Shown piece by piece: positions 44,370 to 54,041 of a stretch of DNA of 64,000 nucleotides; the stretch's first letter is position 1; each line of letters opens with the position of its first letter. Location: assembly GCF_016107395.1 (NCBI RefSeq), contig NZ_JAAIKO010000035.1:1-64000 (forward strand). Direction: 5' to 3'. The DNA comes from Streptomyces fildesensis (GTDB lineage Bacteria; Actinomycetota; Actinomycetes; Streptomycetales; Streptomycetaceae). The notes under the pieces were generated by a model that saw only the letters and a list, made by a program, of their open reading frames with translations, searched no databases and was not told the origin of the DNA. The translations under genes were made by a program, and so were the position numbers.

Positions 44370-45867
44370 ACTTGCTCCCCCGCCCCCTCGCCGCCGCCTC
44401 GGAGATGTTGCGGGCCATGCCGCCGAAGACCACCGCGTGGAACGGCGCCACGCTCCACCAGTAGAGCTGACCGGCCAGACCGTGTGGATGGAACAGCGCA
44501 CGCTGGCGGAGGAGCGTGGCGCCCGCGTCGTCCTGGTCGACCGACAGTTCCAGCCAGGCCAGGCCGGGCAGCCGCATCTCGGCGCGCAGCCGCAGCAGAC
44601 GGCCCGGTTCGATCGCCTCGACCCGCCAGAAGTCCAGCGAGTCCCCGACCCGCAGTCGCGCGGTGTCGCGGCGGCCCCGGCGCAGCCCGACGCCGCCGGC
44701 CAGCCGGTCCAGCCAACCCCGTACCGCCCAGGCGAGCGGGAACGAGTACCAGCCGTTCTCGCCGCCGATGCCCTCGATCACCCGCCACAGCGCGTCCGGC
44801 GGGGCGTCCACCGTGCGTTCGCGCCGGTCGGTGTACAGACTGCCGCCGGCCCAGTCCGGGTCCGTGGGCAACGGGTCGCTGGGGGCTCCGGGCACCGCGG
44901 CGGACGACCAGCGGGTCGGGACGTCGGCGTCCCGCAGCCGTTTGAGGGCCAGGCGCACCGAGTCGTCGAAGCCGGTCCGCCCGATGGGCGGGTCGGGCAC
45001 GTAGCGCGCCAGGTCGTTCTCCGAACAGACCACTTCGTGCCGCAGTGACTCGGTGAGCGGGCGGGCGATGGAGCGCGGCACGGGGGTGACGAGGCCGATC
45101 CAGTGGCTGGACAGGCCCGGCGTCAGGACCGGTACGGGGAGGATCAACCGCCGTGGCAGGCCGGCGACGGCCGCGTACCGCTGCATCATGCCCCGGTAGG
45201 TGACGACGTCCGGGCCGCCGATGTCGAAGGTCCGGCTGACATCGGGCGGCAGGGTGGCGGCGCCGACGAGGCAGTGCAGCACGTCGCGGACGGCGATCGG
45301 CTGGATGCGGGTCCTGACCCAGCTCGGGGTGACCATCAGCGGCAGTCGTTCGGTGAGATAGCGCAGCATCTCGAAGGAGGCCGAACCGGAGCCGATGATC
45401 ACCGCGGCCCGGAGGACGGCGGTGGGCACCCCCGAGCCGAGCAGGATGTGCCCGACCTCGGCGCGGGACCGCAGATGCGCGGAGAGCTCCGACTCCGGGA
45501 CCCCGTTCGGCGTCAGCCCGCCCAGATAGACGATGCGCCGCACTCCGGCGGCGCGGGCCTGCTCGGCGAAGAGCCGGGCGGCCCGGCGGTCGGTCTCCTC
45601 GAAGCCACGTCCGGTGCCCAGCGCGTGCACCAGGTAGTACGCGGTGTGCACGCCCTCGAACGCGGAGCGCAGCGAGTCCGCGTCGGTCACATCGCCCCGA
45701 ACCGTCTCGACCCGATCGGCCCAGGGGTGGTCACGGAGCTTCTCCGGCGTGCGGGCGAGGCAGCGTACGGCGTACCCGGCGTCGAGCAGCTCGGGCACGA
45801 GCCGGCCGCCGATGTATCCGGTGGCTCCGGTGACCAGGCAGCGGCGGGTGCTTTCGTCTTCGGGCAT
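44368..45867 (-). CDS. SDR-family protein with C-terminal DUF2867 domain
   Basis: 499 residues. N-terminal extended SDR with CLVTGATGYIGGRLVPELL (NAD(P) site) and a long central part; the second half (about 330-499) with YTDRRERTVDAPPDALWRVIEGIGG and LRLRAEMRLPGLAWLELSV matches the DUF2867 cyclase/START-like domain. Such two-domain reductases are common in actinobacteria; the substrate is unknown. Confidence 0.85.
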   Translation of the reverse strand: MPEDESTRRCLVTGATGYIGGRLVPELLDAGYAVRCLARTPEKLRDHPWADRVETVRGDVTDADSLRSAFEGVHTAYYLVHALGTGRGFEETDRRAARLFAEQARAAGVRRIVYLGGLTPNGVPESELSAHLRSRAEVGHILLGSGVPTAVLRAAVIIGSGSASFEMLRYLTERLPLMVTPSWVRTRIQPIAVRDVLHCLVGAATLPPDVSRTFDIGGPDVVTYRGMMQRYAAVAGLPRRLILPVPVLTPGLSSHWIGLVTPVPRSIARPLTESLRHEVVCSENDLARYVPDPPIGRTGFDDSVRLALKRLRDADVPTRWSSAAVPGAPSDPLPTDPDWAGGSLYTDRRERTVDAPPDALWRVIEGIGGENGWYSFPLAWAVRGWLDRLAGGVGLRRGRRDTARLRVGDSLDFWRVEAIEPGRLLRLRAEMRLPGLAWLELSVDQDDAGATLLRQRALFHPHGLAGQLYWWSVAPFHAVVFGGMARNISEAAARGRGSK

Positions 45868-46052
45868 ACGGGAATGCCTACCCGGCCTTCGTCGGCAATC
45901 ACAGCAGGTGGGCGGCGGGGTGCTTTCCCGATGGCCTTCACGGCGCCTTTCACGGCGGCTTTCACAGCGGATACGTGACGGCTTCCGCGGCGGCTTCCGC
46001 GGACCGGTGCTGAAGGCCGGGTTCGCAGGGTTCGCCGGGCGCGGCGTAACAG

Positions 46053-46072
46053 CGCTACGTTTGAGGGTAGCG
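46053..46072 (+). promoter_or_regulatory. Dyad before the SDR operon
   Basis: CGCTAC-N8-GTAGCG, 79 bases before the first SDR gene. The GCTAC/GTAGC half-site also occurs before the TetR gene (48352-48366), suggesting TetR control. Confidence 0.4.
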
Positions 46073-46150
46073 TCGATACCTCTTTGGTGTTAGCGTTGCT
46101 GTTGTCGGGTGGCGAAGGACGCCGCCCCAGCCGAATCAGGGAGCACCGCC

Positions 46151-46906
46151 ATGAGCGCGCAGACCACCACCTCCAAGTCTTCGAACCGGGTCGCGATCGT
46201 CACCGGCGGCTCCCGCGGCATCGGCCGGCAGAGCGCCGAGCGACTGGCCGCCGACGGATTCGCCGTCGTCGTCAACTACGCCGGGAACCAGGCCGAGGCC
46301 GACGCGACGGTGTCGGCCATCACCGCCACCGGAGGGCGGGCGGTCGCCTTCCGCGCCGACGTCGCCGACGAGGTCTCGGTCTCGGCCCTCTTCGACACCG
46401 CCGAGAGGACCTTCGGCGGAGTCGACGTCGTCGTGCACGCGGCGGGTGTCATGACGCTGGCACCGCTGGTCGACACGGATCTGGACGCCCTGGACCGTAT
46501 GCACCGCACGAACATCCGCGGCACCTTCGTCGTCGACCAACAGGCCGCCCGCCGGCTGCGCGGCGGCGGGGCGATCATCAACTTCTCCAGCTCCGTGGTG
46601 GGACTGGCCATCCCCGGCTACACCGCCTACGCCGCCACCAAGGGCGCCGTCGAGGCGATGACCCTGATCCTCGCCCGGGAGCTGCGCGGCCGGGACATCA
46701 CCGTCAACGCGGTGGCCCCCGGACCGACCGCCACCGCGCTGTTCCTGGACGGCAAGGACGAGGAGACCATCGCGCGGATGGCCGCCCAGGCGCCGCTGGA
46801 GCGCCTCGGCACCCCGCAGGACATCGCGGAGGTCGTCTCCTTCCTCGCCGGCCCCGCCCGCTGGGTGAACGGCCAGGTCGTCCGCGCCAACGGCGGCATC
46901 GTCTGA
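46151..46906 (+). CDS. SDR oxidoreductase 1
   Basis: 251 residues. Classical SDR: VAIVTGGSRGIGRQSAERL (cofactor site), NFSSSVVGL with the YTAYAATKG catalytic Tyr/Lys, and PGPTATALF. AGGGAG precedes ATG 46151. First of an SDR-SDR-NTF2 group. Confidence 0.88.
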   Translation: MSAQTTTSKSSNRVAIVTGGSRGIGRQSAERLAADGFAVVVNYAGNQAEADATVSAITATGGRAVAFRADVADEVSVSALFDTAERTFGGVDVVVHAAGVMTLAPLVDTDLDALDRMHRTNIRGTFVVDQQAARRLRGGGAIINFSSSVVGLAIPGYTAYAATKGAVEAMTLILARELRGRDITVNAVAPGPTATALFLDGKDEETIARMAAQAPLERLGTPQDIAEVVSFLAGPARWVNGQVVRANGGIV

Positions 46907-46999
46907 CCGGCGCCCCGGCCTTCCCTTCCGCGTTCCTCCTCCGCCCCTTCCGCCTTTCTCATCCGCTTTTTCGCGCTCGACCGACCGAGGAGTTCTGCC

Positions 47000-47908
47000 A
47001 TGGGCAGCACCATCGTCATCACAGGAGCCGGTTCCGGTTTCGGAGCCCTGGCCGCACGGGCGCTGGCCCGCTCGGGCCACACCGTCTACGCCGCCATGCG
47101 CAACACCACGGGCCGCAACGCCGGCCGGGTCGCCGAAGCCCGGCAGTACGCAGCCGAGCACCACGTGGCCCTGCGCACCGTCGAACTCGACGTCCTCTCC
47201 CAGGAGTCCGCCGACGCGGCCGTCGCCACGATCCTGGCCGAGGCGGGCACTCTGGACGTCGTCATCCACAACGCCGGCCATATGGTCACCGGCCCCACCG
47301 AGGCGTTTACCCCCGAAGAGCTCACCGCCGTCTACGACACCAACGTGCTCGGCACCCAGCGGGTCAACCGCGCCGCCCTCCCCCATCTGCGGGCGCAGCG
47401 GCACGGCCTCGTCCTGTGGATCGGCTCCACCAGCACCCGCGGCGGCACCCCGCCGTACCTCGCCCCGTACTTCGCCGCCAAGGCCGCCATGGACTCACTC
47501 GCCGTCAGCTACGCCGCCGAACTGGCCCGCTTCGACATCGAGACCTCCATCGTCGTCCCCGGCTCCTTCACCTCGGGCACCAACCACTTCGCCACGGGCG
47601 GGCACCCGGCCCAGCAGGACATCGTCGACGCCTACGAGGAGCACTACGCCGGCCTCATGGACCAGGTCTCCCGACGACTCGCCGACCTGGCCCCGGCCGA
47701 TGCCGACGTCTCCCAGGTCGCGGACGCCATCGTCGACGTCGTCAACGCGCCGCACGGCACGCGGCCGTTCCGCGTCCACATAGACCCCGCGGGCGACGGC
47801 GCCGAAGAGGTCAGCGAGGTCGCCGACCGCATCCGCGCCGAATTCCTCGCCCGGATCGGCCTCGGCGACCTCCTCCACCCGCACACCGACCCGCACACCG
47901 CCGAGTAG
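47000..47908 (+). CDS. SDR oxidoreductase 2
   Basis: 302 residues. IVITGAGSGFGALAARALA at the start, DVVIHNAGHMV, and an active-site stretch STSTRGGTPPYLAPYFAAKAAM where the usual Tyr sits one step before FAAK. Follows SDR 1 after 93 bases and precedes the NTF2-like gene. Confidence 0.87.
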   Translation: MGSTIVITGAGSGFGALAARALARSGHTVYAAMRNTTGRNAGRVAEARQYAAEHHVALRTVELDVLSQESADAAVATILAEAGTLDVVIHNAGHMVTGPTEAFTPEELTAVYDTNVLGTQRVNRAALPHLRAQRHGLVLWIGSTSTRGGTPPYLAPYFAAKAAMDSLAVSYAAELARFDIETSIVVPGSFTSGTNHFATGGHPAQQDIVDAYEEHYAGLMDQVSRRLADLAPADADVSQVADAIVDVVNAPHGTRPFRVHIDPAGDGAEEVSEVADRIRAEFLARIGLGDLLHPHTDPHTAE

Positions 47909-47986
47909 CACCCCGGCGCGAGCGCGGAGACCATGAGACCGTCCCCGCTCCGCCCCGACCGGCCCGTATCGGACAAGGAGAACACC

Positions 47987-48313
47987 ATGACCACGACCGA
48001 ACTGCACCCCGCCGTCCAGCGCGCGGTGGACGCCGCCAACGCCGGTGTCACCGACGATTTCCTCGACAGCTTCACCGCGGACGGCGCGGTCGACGACTGG
48101 GGCCGCGTCTTCGCCGGACGCGAGGCCATCCGGGGGTGGAGCGACAAGGAGTTCATCGGGGTGGACGTCAGCCTGGACGTCACAGCGGTGCGCCGGTCGG
48201 GCGACACCGAGACCGTCAGCGCGACGGTGGGCGGGAACGGCTTCAACGGTCCCTCCGACTTCGCGTTCACGGTGGCCGGCGACCGGATCTCCCTGATGCG
48301 GATCACCGGATGA
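47987..48313 (+). CDS. NTF2-like/SnoaL-fold protein
   Basis: 108 residues, ATG after AAGGAG. VQRAVDAANAGVTDDFLDSF and DDWGRVFAGREAIRGWSDKEFIG match the NTF2 cone fold used for small hydrophobic substrates. Probably works with the SDR enzymes. Confidence 0.75.
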   Translation: MTTTELHPAVQRAVDAANAGVTDDFLDSFTADGAVDDWGRVFAGREAIRGWSDKEFIGVDVSLDVTAVRRSGDTETVSATVGGNGFNGPSDFAFTVAGDRISLMRITG

Positions 48314-48351
48314 CGACCGGCCTGCCGCGGCGCGGAAAGGCCGCCACCGCA

Positions 48352-48366
48352 CGTAGCACCGCTACG
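48352..48366 (+). promoter_or_regulatory. Dyad before the TetR gene
   Basis: CGTAGC-ACC-GCTACG, perfect six-base arms, just upstream of the regulator gene. Confidence 0.4.
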
Positions 48367-48389
48367 CCATGCTTGATAGCGTTCCCTTT

Positions 48390-49118
48390 GTGAGTACCCG
48401 AGCGCGCATCCTGGAAGTGGCGGCCGACCTGGTCGCGGAGTCTCCGGACGGGGACGTGTCCACGCGAGCGGTGTGCGAGGCCGCGCAGGTGGGCGCCCCG
48501 GCGCTCTACCGGTACTTCGGGGACAAGGAAGGGCTGCTGTCGGCCGTCGTCGACCACGGCTTCGACAAGTACCTGGCGACGAAGCGGCGGCACCGCGCCG
48601 GTGCCGACCCCATCGAGGATCTGCGCAACGGCTGGGACAGCCATGTGGAGTTCGCCCTGCAGAACCCGAACCTGTACCGGCTGATGAACTCCCCCGCGAT
48701 GCGCACCACTCCGGCTGCGGCGCTGGAGTCCCATCAGATCCTCACCCGGGACCTGGAGCGGGCGGCGGCACTGGGCAAACTGCGGCTCGCCCCCGAGCTG
48801 GCCGCCCAGATAGTGATGTCGGCCAACGTCGGCGTGGCCCTGATGCTCGTCGCCCGGCCCGCGACCTTCACCGATCCGAGCACATCGCATCGCGTCCGTG
48901 ACGCCGTGCACGCCTCCGTCTTCACCCCGGACGTGTTCGGCACCCGGGCCGCCCCGGACGGCTCCGCCGGCGGCCAGGACGACGCGCGGCTGCAGTCGAC
49001 CGCGAGCCGGTTGAACGCGCTGTTGCGCCAGTCGCCCGACCAGGCACTCAGCGTCGCCGAGACGGTCCTGCTGACCGAATGGCTGGACCGGCTGTCGAAC
49101 ACTCCCCAGCACCGGTAG
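48390..49118 (+). CDS. TetR/AcrR-family regulator
   Basis: 242 residues from GTG 48390 (ATG 48369 is an in-frame alternative). STRARILEVAADLVAE, then DVSTRAVCEAAQVGAPALYRYFGDKEGLL, is the TetR helix-turn-helix. The C-terminal ligand domain is unassigned. Placed after the SDR/NTF2 genes, which it may repress. Confidence 0.85.
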   Translation: MSTRARILEVAADLVAESPDGDVSTRAVCEAAQVGAPALYRYFGDKEGLLSAVVDHGFDKYLATKRRHRAGADPIEDLRNGWDSHVEFALQNPNLYRLMNSPAMRTTPAAALESHQILTRDLERAAALGKLRLAPELAAQIVMSANVGVALMLVARPATFTDPSTSHRVRDAVHASVFTPDVFGTRAAPDGSAGGQDDARLQSTASRLNALLRQSPDQALSVAETVLLTEWLDRLSNTPQHR

Positions 49119-49149
49119 TCGCAGAAATCCGCAGGTGTTCTCGCCGCGG

Positions 49150-49178
49150 TGTCGATCCGGGCCCGGGCCGTTCGTATA
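49150..49178 (+). promoter_or_regulatory. Candidate ECF42-type promoter
   Basis: TGTCGA (49150-49155) and CGTATA (49173-49178) 17 bases apart. ECF42 sigma factors are reported to use TGTCGA at -35 and a CGA/CGT step at -10 before YciI-type genes, which fits here. Confidence 0.5.
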
Positions 49179-49227
49179 GGGAGTGAGAAGCCGGCACGAG
49201 GCCGGCGGAACGACCTAGGAGGACACC

Positions 49228-49581
49228 ATGCCGCAGTACCTGCTCAGCGTGATGCAGCCCGAAGGGGAGCCGCCCGCCCCCGAGGTCCTGCAGGAGATCA
49301 TGCGGAACGTGGACGCTCTGCACGAGGAGCTGAAGGCCGCCGGAGCGTGGGTCTTCTCCGGTGGTCTGCACGCCCCGAGCACCGCCACCGTCGTCCGTCT
49401 CCAGGACGGTGAGGTACTCACCACCGATGGCCCGTACCTCGAGGGCAAGGAGTATCTCGGCGGCCTGTCCATCATCGAGGCGCCCGATCTGGACGCCGCG
49501 CTGGAATGGGGCCGCAAGAGCGCCCGGGCGACCACCCTCCCGATCGAGGTACGCCCCTTCTACTGGGAAGCCACCGGCTGA
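49228..49581 (+). CDS. YciI-family protein with DGPY motif
   Basis: 117 residues. PQYLLSVMQPEGEPPAPE, VFSGGLHAPSTATVVR and the TTDGPYLEGKEYLGG loop define the ECF42-linked YCII/DGPF group. GGAGG precedes the ATG. Its TGA overlaps the ATG of the sigma factor, so the two are coupled. Confidence 0.85.
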   Translation: MPQYLLSVMQPEGEPPAPEVLQEIMRNVDALHEELKAAGAWVFSGGLHAPSTATVVRLQDGEVLTTDGPYLEGKEYLGGLSIIEAPDLDAALEWGRKSARATTLPIEVRPFYWEATG

Positions 49582-50816
49582 TGCCTGACCTGCCGGCCGT
49601 CCCCTCCCCGGACGTCGAACAGGTCTTCCGTGCGGAATACGGCCGCTCGGTGGCGGTCCTGGTCCGCGTCTTCGGCGACATCGACATCGCCGAGGAGGCG
49701 GTCCAGGACGCCTTCACCACGGCGCTGGAACGGTGGCCGTCCGCCGGGCTGCCACCGAGCCCGGCCGGCTGGATCATCACCACCGCACGCAACCGGGCGA
49801 TCGACCGCCTCCGCCGGGAGGCGTCCCGCCAGGACCGGCACGCCCAGGCCGCTCTGCTGCACGCCCGCGACGAACCGCCCGAGGAGGGCCCCGTGCGCGA
49901 CGACCGGCTCCGTCTGATCTTCACCTGCTGCCACCCGTCGCTCGCCACCGGAGCGCAGGTCGCCCTGACGCTCCGGCTCCTGGGAGGCCTCAGCACCACC
50001 GAGATCGCCCACGCCTTCCTGGTCCCGGAGCCGACCATGGCCCAGCGGCTGGTGCGGGCCAAGGGCAAGATCCGTGACGCCCGGATCCCCTACCGGGTCC
50101 CTTACGAGGCGGACCTTCCAGGCCGGCTCCGGGCCGTACTGGCCGTCGTCTACCTCATCTTCAACGAGGGCTACACGGCGAGTTCGGGCGACCGGCTGGT
50201 CCGCGAGGACCTGTGCGCGGAAGCTCTGCGGCTCGGACGGCTGCTGGCCGAACTCATGCCGGACGAGCCCGAGGTCATGGGGCTGCTCGCGCTCATGCTG
50301 CTCACCGAGTCCCGCTGCCGGGCCCGCTCCGCCCCGGACGGCGGACTGGTCCCGCTGGACGAGCAGGACCGGGCCCTGTGGGACGGCGCCCTTGTGACCG
50401 AGGGACAGACCATCGTCCGGCAGTGCCTGCGGCGCGGCCGGCCCGGCCCGTACCAGGTCCAGGCGGCCATCAACGCCGTCCACAGCGACGCTCCGAGCAC
50501 GGCCGCCACGGACTGGCGGCAGATCCTGCAGCTCTACGACCAGTTGCTGACGCTCACCCCGACCCCCGTCGTGGCTCTCAACCGCGCGGTCGCGGTGGCC
50601 GAGGTCGAGGGACCGGAGACCGCGCTCGCCCTCGTCGACGAGCTCGGCCTCGACAGATACCACGTGTTCCACGCCATCCGGGCCGATCTGCTGCGGCGGT
50701 TGGGCCGCACCGCCGAGGCGCGGTCGGCGTACGAGGCGGCGATCGCACTCACCGGGAACAAGCCGGAGAACGACTTCCTCACGCGCCGGCAACGGGAACT
50801 CGGCCCGGACCGCTGA
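49581..50816 (+). CDS. RNA polymerase ECF sigma factor, ECF42-like
   Basis: 411 residues. Sigma-70 region 2 (VLVRVFGDIDIAEEAVQDAF, then WIITTARNRAIDRLRREASR) and region 4 (TLRLLGGLSTTEIAHAFLVPEPTMAQRLVRAK) occupy the first 190 residues. A long C-terminal domain (about 200-411) with NEGYTASSGDRLVREDL and helical TPR-like repeats follows, the ECF42 layout. It should recognise the promoter upstream of its YciI partner and needs no classical anti-sigma factor. ATG at 49581 overlaps the YciI stop. Confidence 0.88.
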   Translation: MPDLPAVPSPDVEQVFRAEYGRSVAVLVRVFGDIDIAEEAVQDAFTTALERWPSAGLPPSPAGWIITTARNRAIDRLRREASRQDRHAQAALLHARDEPPEEGPVRDDRLRLIFTCCHPSLATGAQVALTLRLLGGLSTTEIAHAFLVPEPTMAQRLVRAKGKIRDARIPYRVPYEADLPGRLRAVLAVVYLIFNEGYTASSGDRLVREDLCAEALRLGRLLAELMPDEPEVMGLLALMLLTESRCRARSAPDGGLVPLDEQDRALWDGALVTEGQTIVRQCLRRGRPGPYQVQAAINAVHSDAPSTAATDWRQILQLYDQLLTLTPTPVVALNRAVAVAEVEGPETALALVDELGLDRYHVFHAIRADLLRRLGRTAEARSAYEAAIALTGNKPENDFLTRRQRELGPDR

Positions 50817-50868
50817 TCAGCGGTCGGGGGTTGGGGGTCGGCGGTCGGTGACGTTCGGTCAGTGGCGT

Positions 50869-51933
50869 TCAGTCGAGCGCCGTCGGGGCCGGCGGGGCGA
50901 TCGCGAAGTCCGCCGGGTCCACGCCGCCCTGCTTCGTGTCGTCGTTGGCGAAGACGAACGACTCGATGGAGATGTTCCGTTCGTCGCTGAGCGCCGCCAC
51001 CAGCTCCTGCATGACGACGGTCTCCAGCACCACGCGGACACTCGGCGGCACGTCGGGCAGCCGCACCACCCCGAGGTCGGCGCCGCCGTCGACCGGCCGG
51101 GTGGTGACGAGCAGCGTGAGGTGCCCGGCACCCGAGAGGGAGCGGGCCAGGGCGACCTCACGGCCGTCCCCGAAGACGATGTGCAGGGTCCGGCCCGCGG
51201 ACTCCATCTCGCCGTGCAGATAGTTCCTGGTGACGGAGGCGGTGGCCGGCATCCGGACGACCTCGCGCAGCAGCAGCGCACCCTCCTCGGCGGCGGCCCG
51301 TGACGCACCCGACGCGACGACGTCGGCGGCCACCCGGCGCGCGGCGCGGGCCCGCAGCGGGTCGATCACCTCCGCCGCGTCATGACGAACGGCCGCCGCC
51401 AGCGCCGCGATCCCCTGCCAGGGATCGTCCGCGCCGATCCGGCCCGTCATCGCCCCGGCGATCAGGTCCAGGGCGACGACCGCTCCGGTGAATCCGATCG
51501 TCGAGGCGTACGAGTCGGGCTCGTTGCCGAGATCGACCGTCATCTCCGCGAGGTCGCCCAGCGGGGACGGCATGACGTTCAGCAGGGCTACGCGCGGCAC
51601 GTCATTCGCCTCCTTGAAGGCCGCGAGGGTCTCCGAACTGCGGCCGCCCTGCGACACCCCGATCAGCACATCGACGTCGAACCCGGCGGTGCCCCGCTCG
51701 ATCTCGCTGGAGAGCACCCGCTGGGTGACCACACCCCGGGCACGCAGCAGGTCGACCGCCACACCCAGCGCCGCGTACGAGGCGCCGATCCCCGCGAAGA
51801 GCGGGCGCTCGGCGGCACGCAGCCGCTCGAGGCCCGCCCCCTCGAACTGCCCGCGCACATGCGCGACCACCCGCTCCAGCGCGTTCGGCTGGTCGGCCTG
51901 CCCCTGGAGGAAGGTAATTCGCGATCCGGACAT
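50869..51933 (-). CDS. SIS-domain sugar-phosphate binding protein
   Basis: 354 residues. Two SIS domains as in GlmS C-terminal/AgaS proteins: LFAGIGASYAALGVA and LIGVSQGGRSSETLAAFKEA (the phosphate-binding SQxGxS loop), with the C-terminal half about 170-354. Likely sugar isomerase or deaminase-related; substrate unknown. Confidence 0.82.
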   Translation of the reverse strand: MSGSRITFLQGQADQPNALERVVAHVRGQFEGAGLERLRAAERPLFAGIGASYAALGVAVDLLRARGVVTQRVLSSEIERGTAGFDVDVLIGVSQGGRSSETLAAFKEANDVPRVALLNVMPSPLGDLAEMTVDLGNEPDSYASTIGFTGAVVALDLIAGAMTGRIGADDPWQGIAALAAAVRHDAAEVIDPLRARAARRVAADVVASGASRAAAEEGALLLREVVRMPATASVTRNYLHGEMESAGRTLHIVFGDGREVALARSLSGAGHLTLLVTTRPVDGGADLGVVRLPDVPPSVRVVLETVVMQELVAALSDERNISIESFVFANDDTKQGGVDPADFAIAPPAPTALD

Positions 51934-52023
51934 CCTCGCGGTTCCTTTCGTACGTTCCCACGCCGTAGGAGGAAGGTACGGGAGCCGTCGGCGGCGGACG
52001 GCCGAGTCGGGTACGGAAGTTGT

Positions 52024-53031
52024 CTACGCCCCGCCCGGGTTGGGGTTCCCCCCGCGCAAAGCCTTCGCCTCCTTCTCCGGGTCCAGTCCGAGCGCGGGCC
52101 GGTCCGGCCGCTGCGGCGCGGTGCCGCCCAGGGACCGGAGCCAGGTCCAGGTGTCGGCCACCGTCTCCTCGACGGGGCGGCAGCGCAGTCCCGCGGCGAG
52201 CGCCTTGGAGACGTCCGCGCGGTGCATGGCGTCGTGGACCTCGCCCGGTGGCAGCCAGACCGGGAGCTCCATCCATGGCTCGATGCCGGCCGCGAGGATC
52301 GTCTCCGGATCGGTCCAGCGCAGTTCGGCGTCCGAGCCGGCGACCCGCACACACGCCTCCAGGAGCTCGCCCATCGTGGTGTGCCCCGGCGGGCTCACCA
52401 GGTTGTACGGGCCGCCGAGCCCCTTCACGGCGGCGTCCAGCGTCCAGGCCGCCAGGTCCCGCGCGTCGATGTACTGCAGCCCCAGGTCCCGCGGGCCGGG
52501 CGCCAGCACAGTTCCGCCGCGGGCGATCCGCCCCAGCCACCACGGCAGCCGTCCGATGTTCTCCCCTGGCCCGAGGATCAGCCCGGCCCTGAGCAGCAGC
52601 GCCCGCTCGCCGAAGGCCGCCAGCGCCGCCAGCTCCCCGCCTCGCTTGGCCTGGGCGTACTCCACCTCGCCGTCGTCGGGGGACGCGTCGACGAGCGGCC
52701 CGTCCTCGGTGAGGCCGGCGGGCGACGGGAACGCGTACACCGACCGGCTGGACACGTAGGCGTAGGACCCGGCCCGGCCGGCGAGCAGCCGGCCCGCGTC
52801 GCGCACCGCCGACGGCGCACCGGACCAGGTGTCGACGACGACGTCCCACTCGCCCCGGTCCAGCGCCGCCAGACCGCCCTCCGCGGTCCTGTCGCCCAGC
52901 AGTGTGGCGACCCCCGGCGGCGCCGCATGGCGTCCGCGGTGGAACGCCGTCACCTCCCAGCCCCGTTCCAACGCCTCGTCGGCGACCGCGCGCCCGACGA
53001 ACTCCGTCCCACCCAGCAGCAGAATCCTCAT
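52024..53031 (-). CDS. NAD-dependent epimerase/reductase
   Basis: 335 residues from ATG 53031 (in-frame extension to 53097 rejected). MRILLLGGTEFVGRAVADEA is the Rossmann start; SSRSVYAFPS and EYAQAKRGGELAAL give the YxxxK catalytic pair. Reductase of unknown substrate, similar to isoflavone-reductase-like actinobacterial proteins. Confidence 0.8.
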   Translation of the reverse strand: MRILLLGGTEFVGRAVADEALERGWEVTAFHRGRHAAPPGVATLLGDRTAEGGLAALDRGEWDVVVDTWSGAPSAVRDAGRLLAGRAGSYAYVSSRSVYAFPSPAGLTEDGPLVDASPDDGEVEYAQAKRGGELAALAAFGERALLLRAGLILGPGENIGRLPWWLGRIARGGTVLAPGPRDLGLQYIDARDLAAWTLDAAVKGLGGPYNLVSPPGHTTMGELLEACVRVAGSDAELRWTDPETILAAGIEPWMELPVWLPPGEVHDAMHRADVSKALAAGLRCRPVEETVADTWTWLRSLGGTAPQRPDRPALGLDPEKEAKALRGGNPNPGGA

Positions 53032-53147
53032 GCGGATCACCCTGCCCCCGGACCGGCCCGGCGGTAGCCGTTCCATGCTCACAGCGGAATCGCCCACAGC
53101 GGAATGCGGCTGTGCGGGCCCGGCCTGCAGCGTCGTAAGGTCGGGGT

Positions 53148-54041
53148 ATGCGACTGAGCACTGTGATCCTTCCCGTGTACCGCTGGACCGAGGGCCGGGA
53201 GGTGTGGCGGCGGGCCGAGGACCTCGGCTTCGACACCGCCTACACCTACGACCACCTGTCCTGGCGGACCTTCCGGGACGGGCCGTGGTTCGGCGCGGTA
53301 CCCACCCTCACCGCGGCCGCGACGGCCACCGAGCGGCTGCGGCTCGGCACGCTCGTCACGTCGCCCAACTTCCGGCACCCCGTGACGCTGGCGAAGGACC
53401 TGATCACGCTCGACGACGTCAGCGGAGGACGGATCACGCTGGGCATCGGCGCGGGCGGCTCCGGGTTCGACGCGACCGCGATGGGCCAGGAGGCGTGGAC
53501 ACCGCGCGAGCGCGCGGACCGCTTCGGTGAGTTCGTCCCGCTGCTCGACCGGCTGCTCACCGACGACGTGGTGTCGTACGAGGGCGAGTTCTACTCCGCG
53601 CACGAGGTCCGCAACATCCCCGGCTGTGTGCAGCGGCCCCGGATCCCCTTCGCGGTGGCCGCCACCGGGCCGCGCGGACTGAAGCTCGCCGCGCGCCATG
53701 GGCAGGCCTGGGTCACCACCGGCGATCCGAAGCTCTTCGAGACCGGCACGCCCGAGCAGTCGCTGGAGGCCGTCCGCGGCCAGATCGCCAAGCTCGGCGC
53801 GGCCTGCGACGAGATCGGCCGGAACCCCGCCGAACTGCACAAGACCATGCTCACCGGCTTCACCCCGGACCGCCCGCTGGACTCCTTCGACGCCTTCACC
53901 GACTTCGCCGGCCGCCACGCGGAGCTGGGCATCGACGAGATCGTCATCCACTGGCCGATCCCGGACTCCGACTTCGCCGCCGACCCCAAGCTCTTCGAAC
54001 GCATCGCCACCGAGGGGCTCGTCCAGCTCGCCACACCGTAG
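53148..54041 (+). CDS. LLM-class flavin-dependent oxidoreductase
   Basis: 297 residues. Luciferase-like TIM barrel: DTAYTYDHLSWRTF, RLRLGTLVTSPNFRHPVTLAKDLITLDDVSGGRITLGIGAGG and the FAVAATGPRGLKLAARHGQAW block. F420- or FMN-dependent; substrate unknown. Divergent from the reductase gene. Confidence 0.88.
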   Translation: MRLSTVILPVYRWTEGREVWRRAEDLGFDTAYTYDHLSWRTFRDGPWFGAVPTLTAAATATERLRLGTLVTSPNFRHPVTLAKDLITLDDVSGGRITLGIGAGGSGFDATAMGQEAWTPRERADRFGEFVPLLDRLLTDDVVSYEGEFYSAHEVRNIPGCVQRPRIPFAVAATGPRGLKLAARHGQAWVTTGDPKLFETGTPEQSLEAVRGQIAKLGAACDEIGRNPAELHKTMLTGFTPDRPLDSFDAFTDFAGRHAELGIDEIVIHWPIPDSDFAADPKLFERIATEGLVQLATP

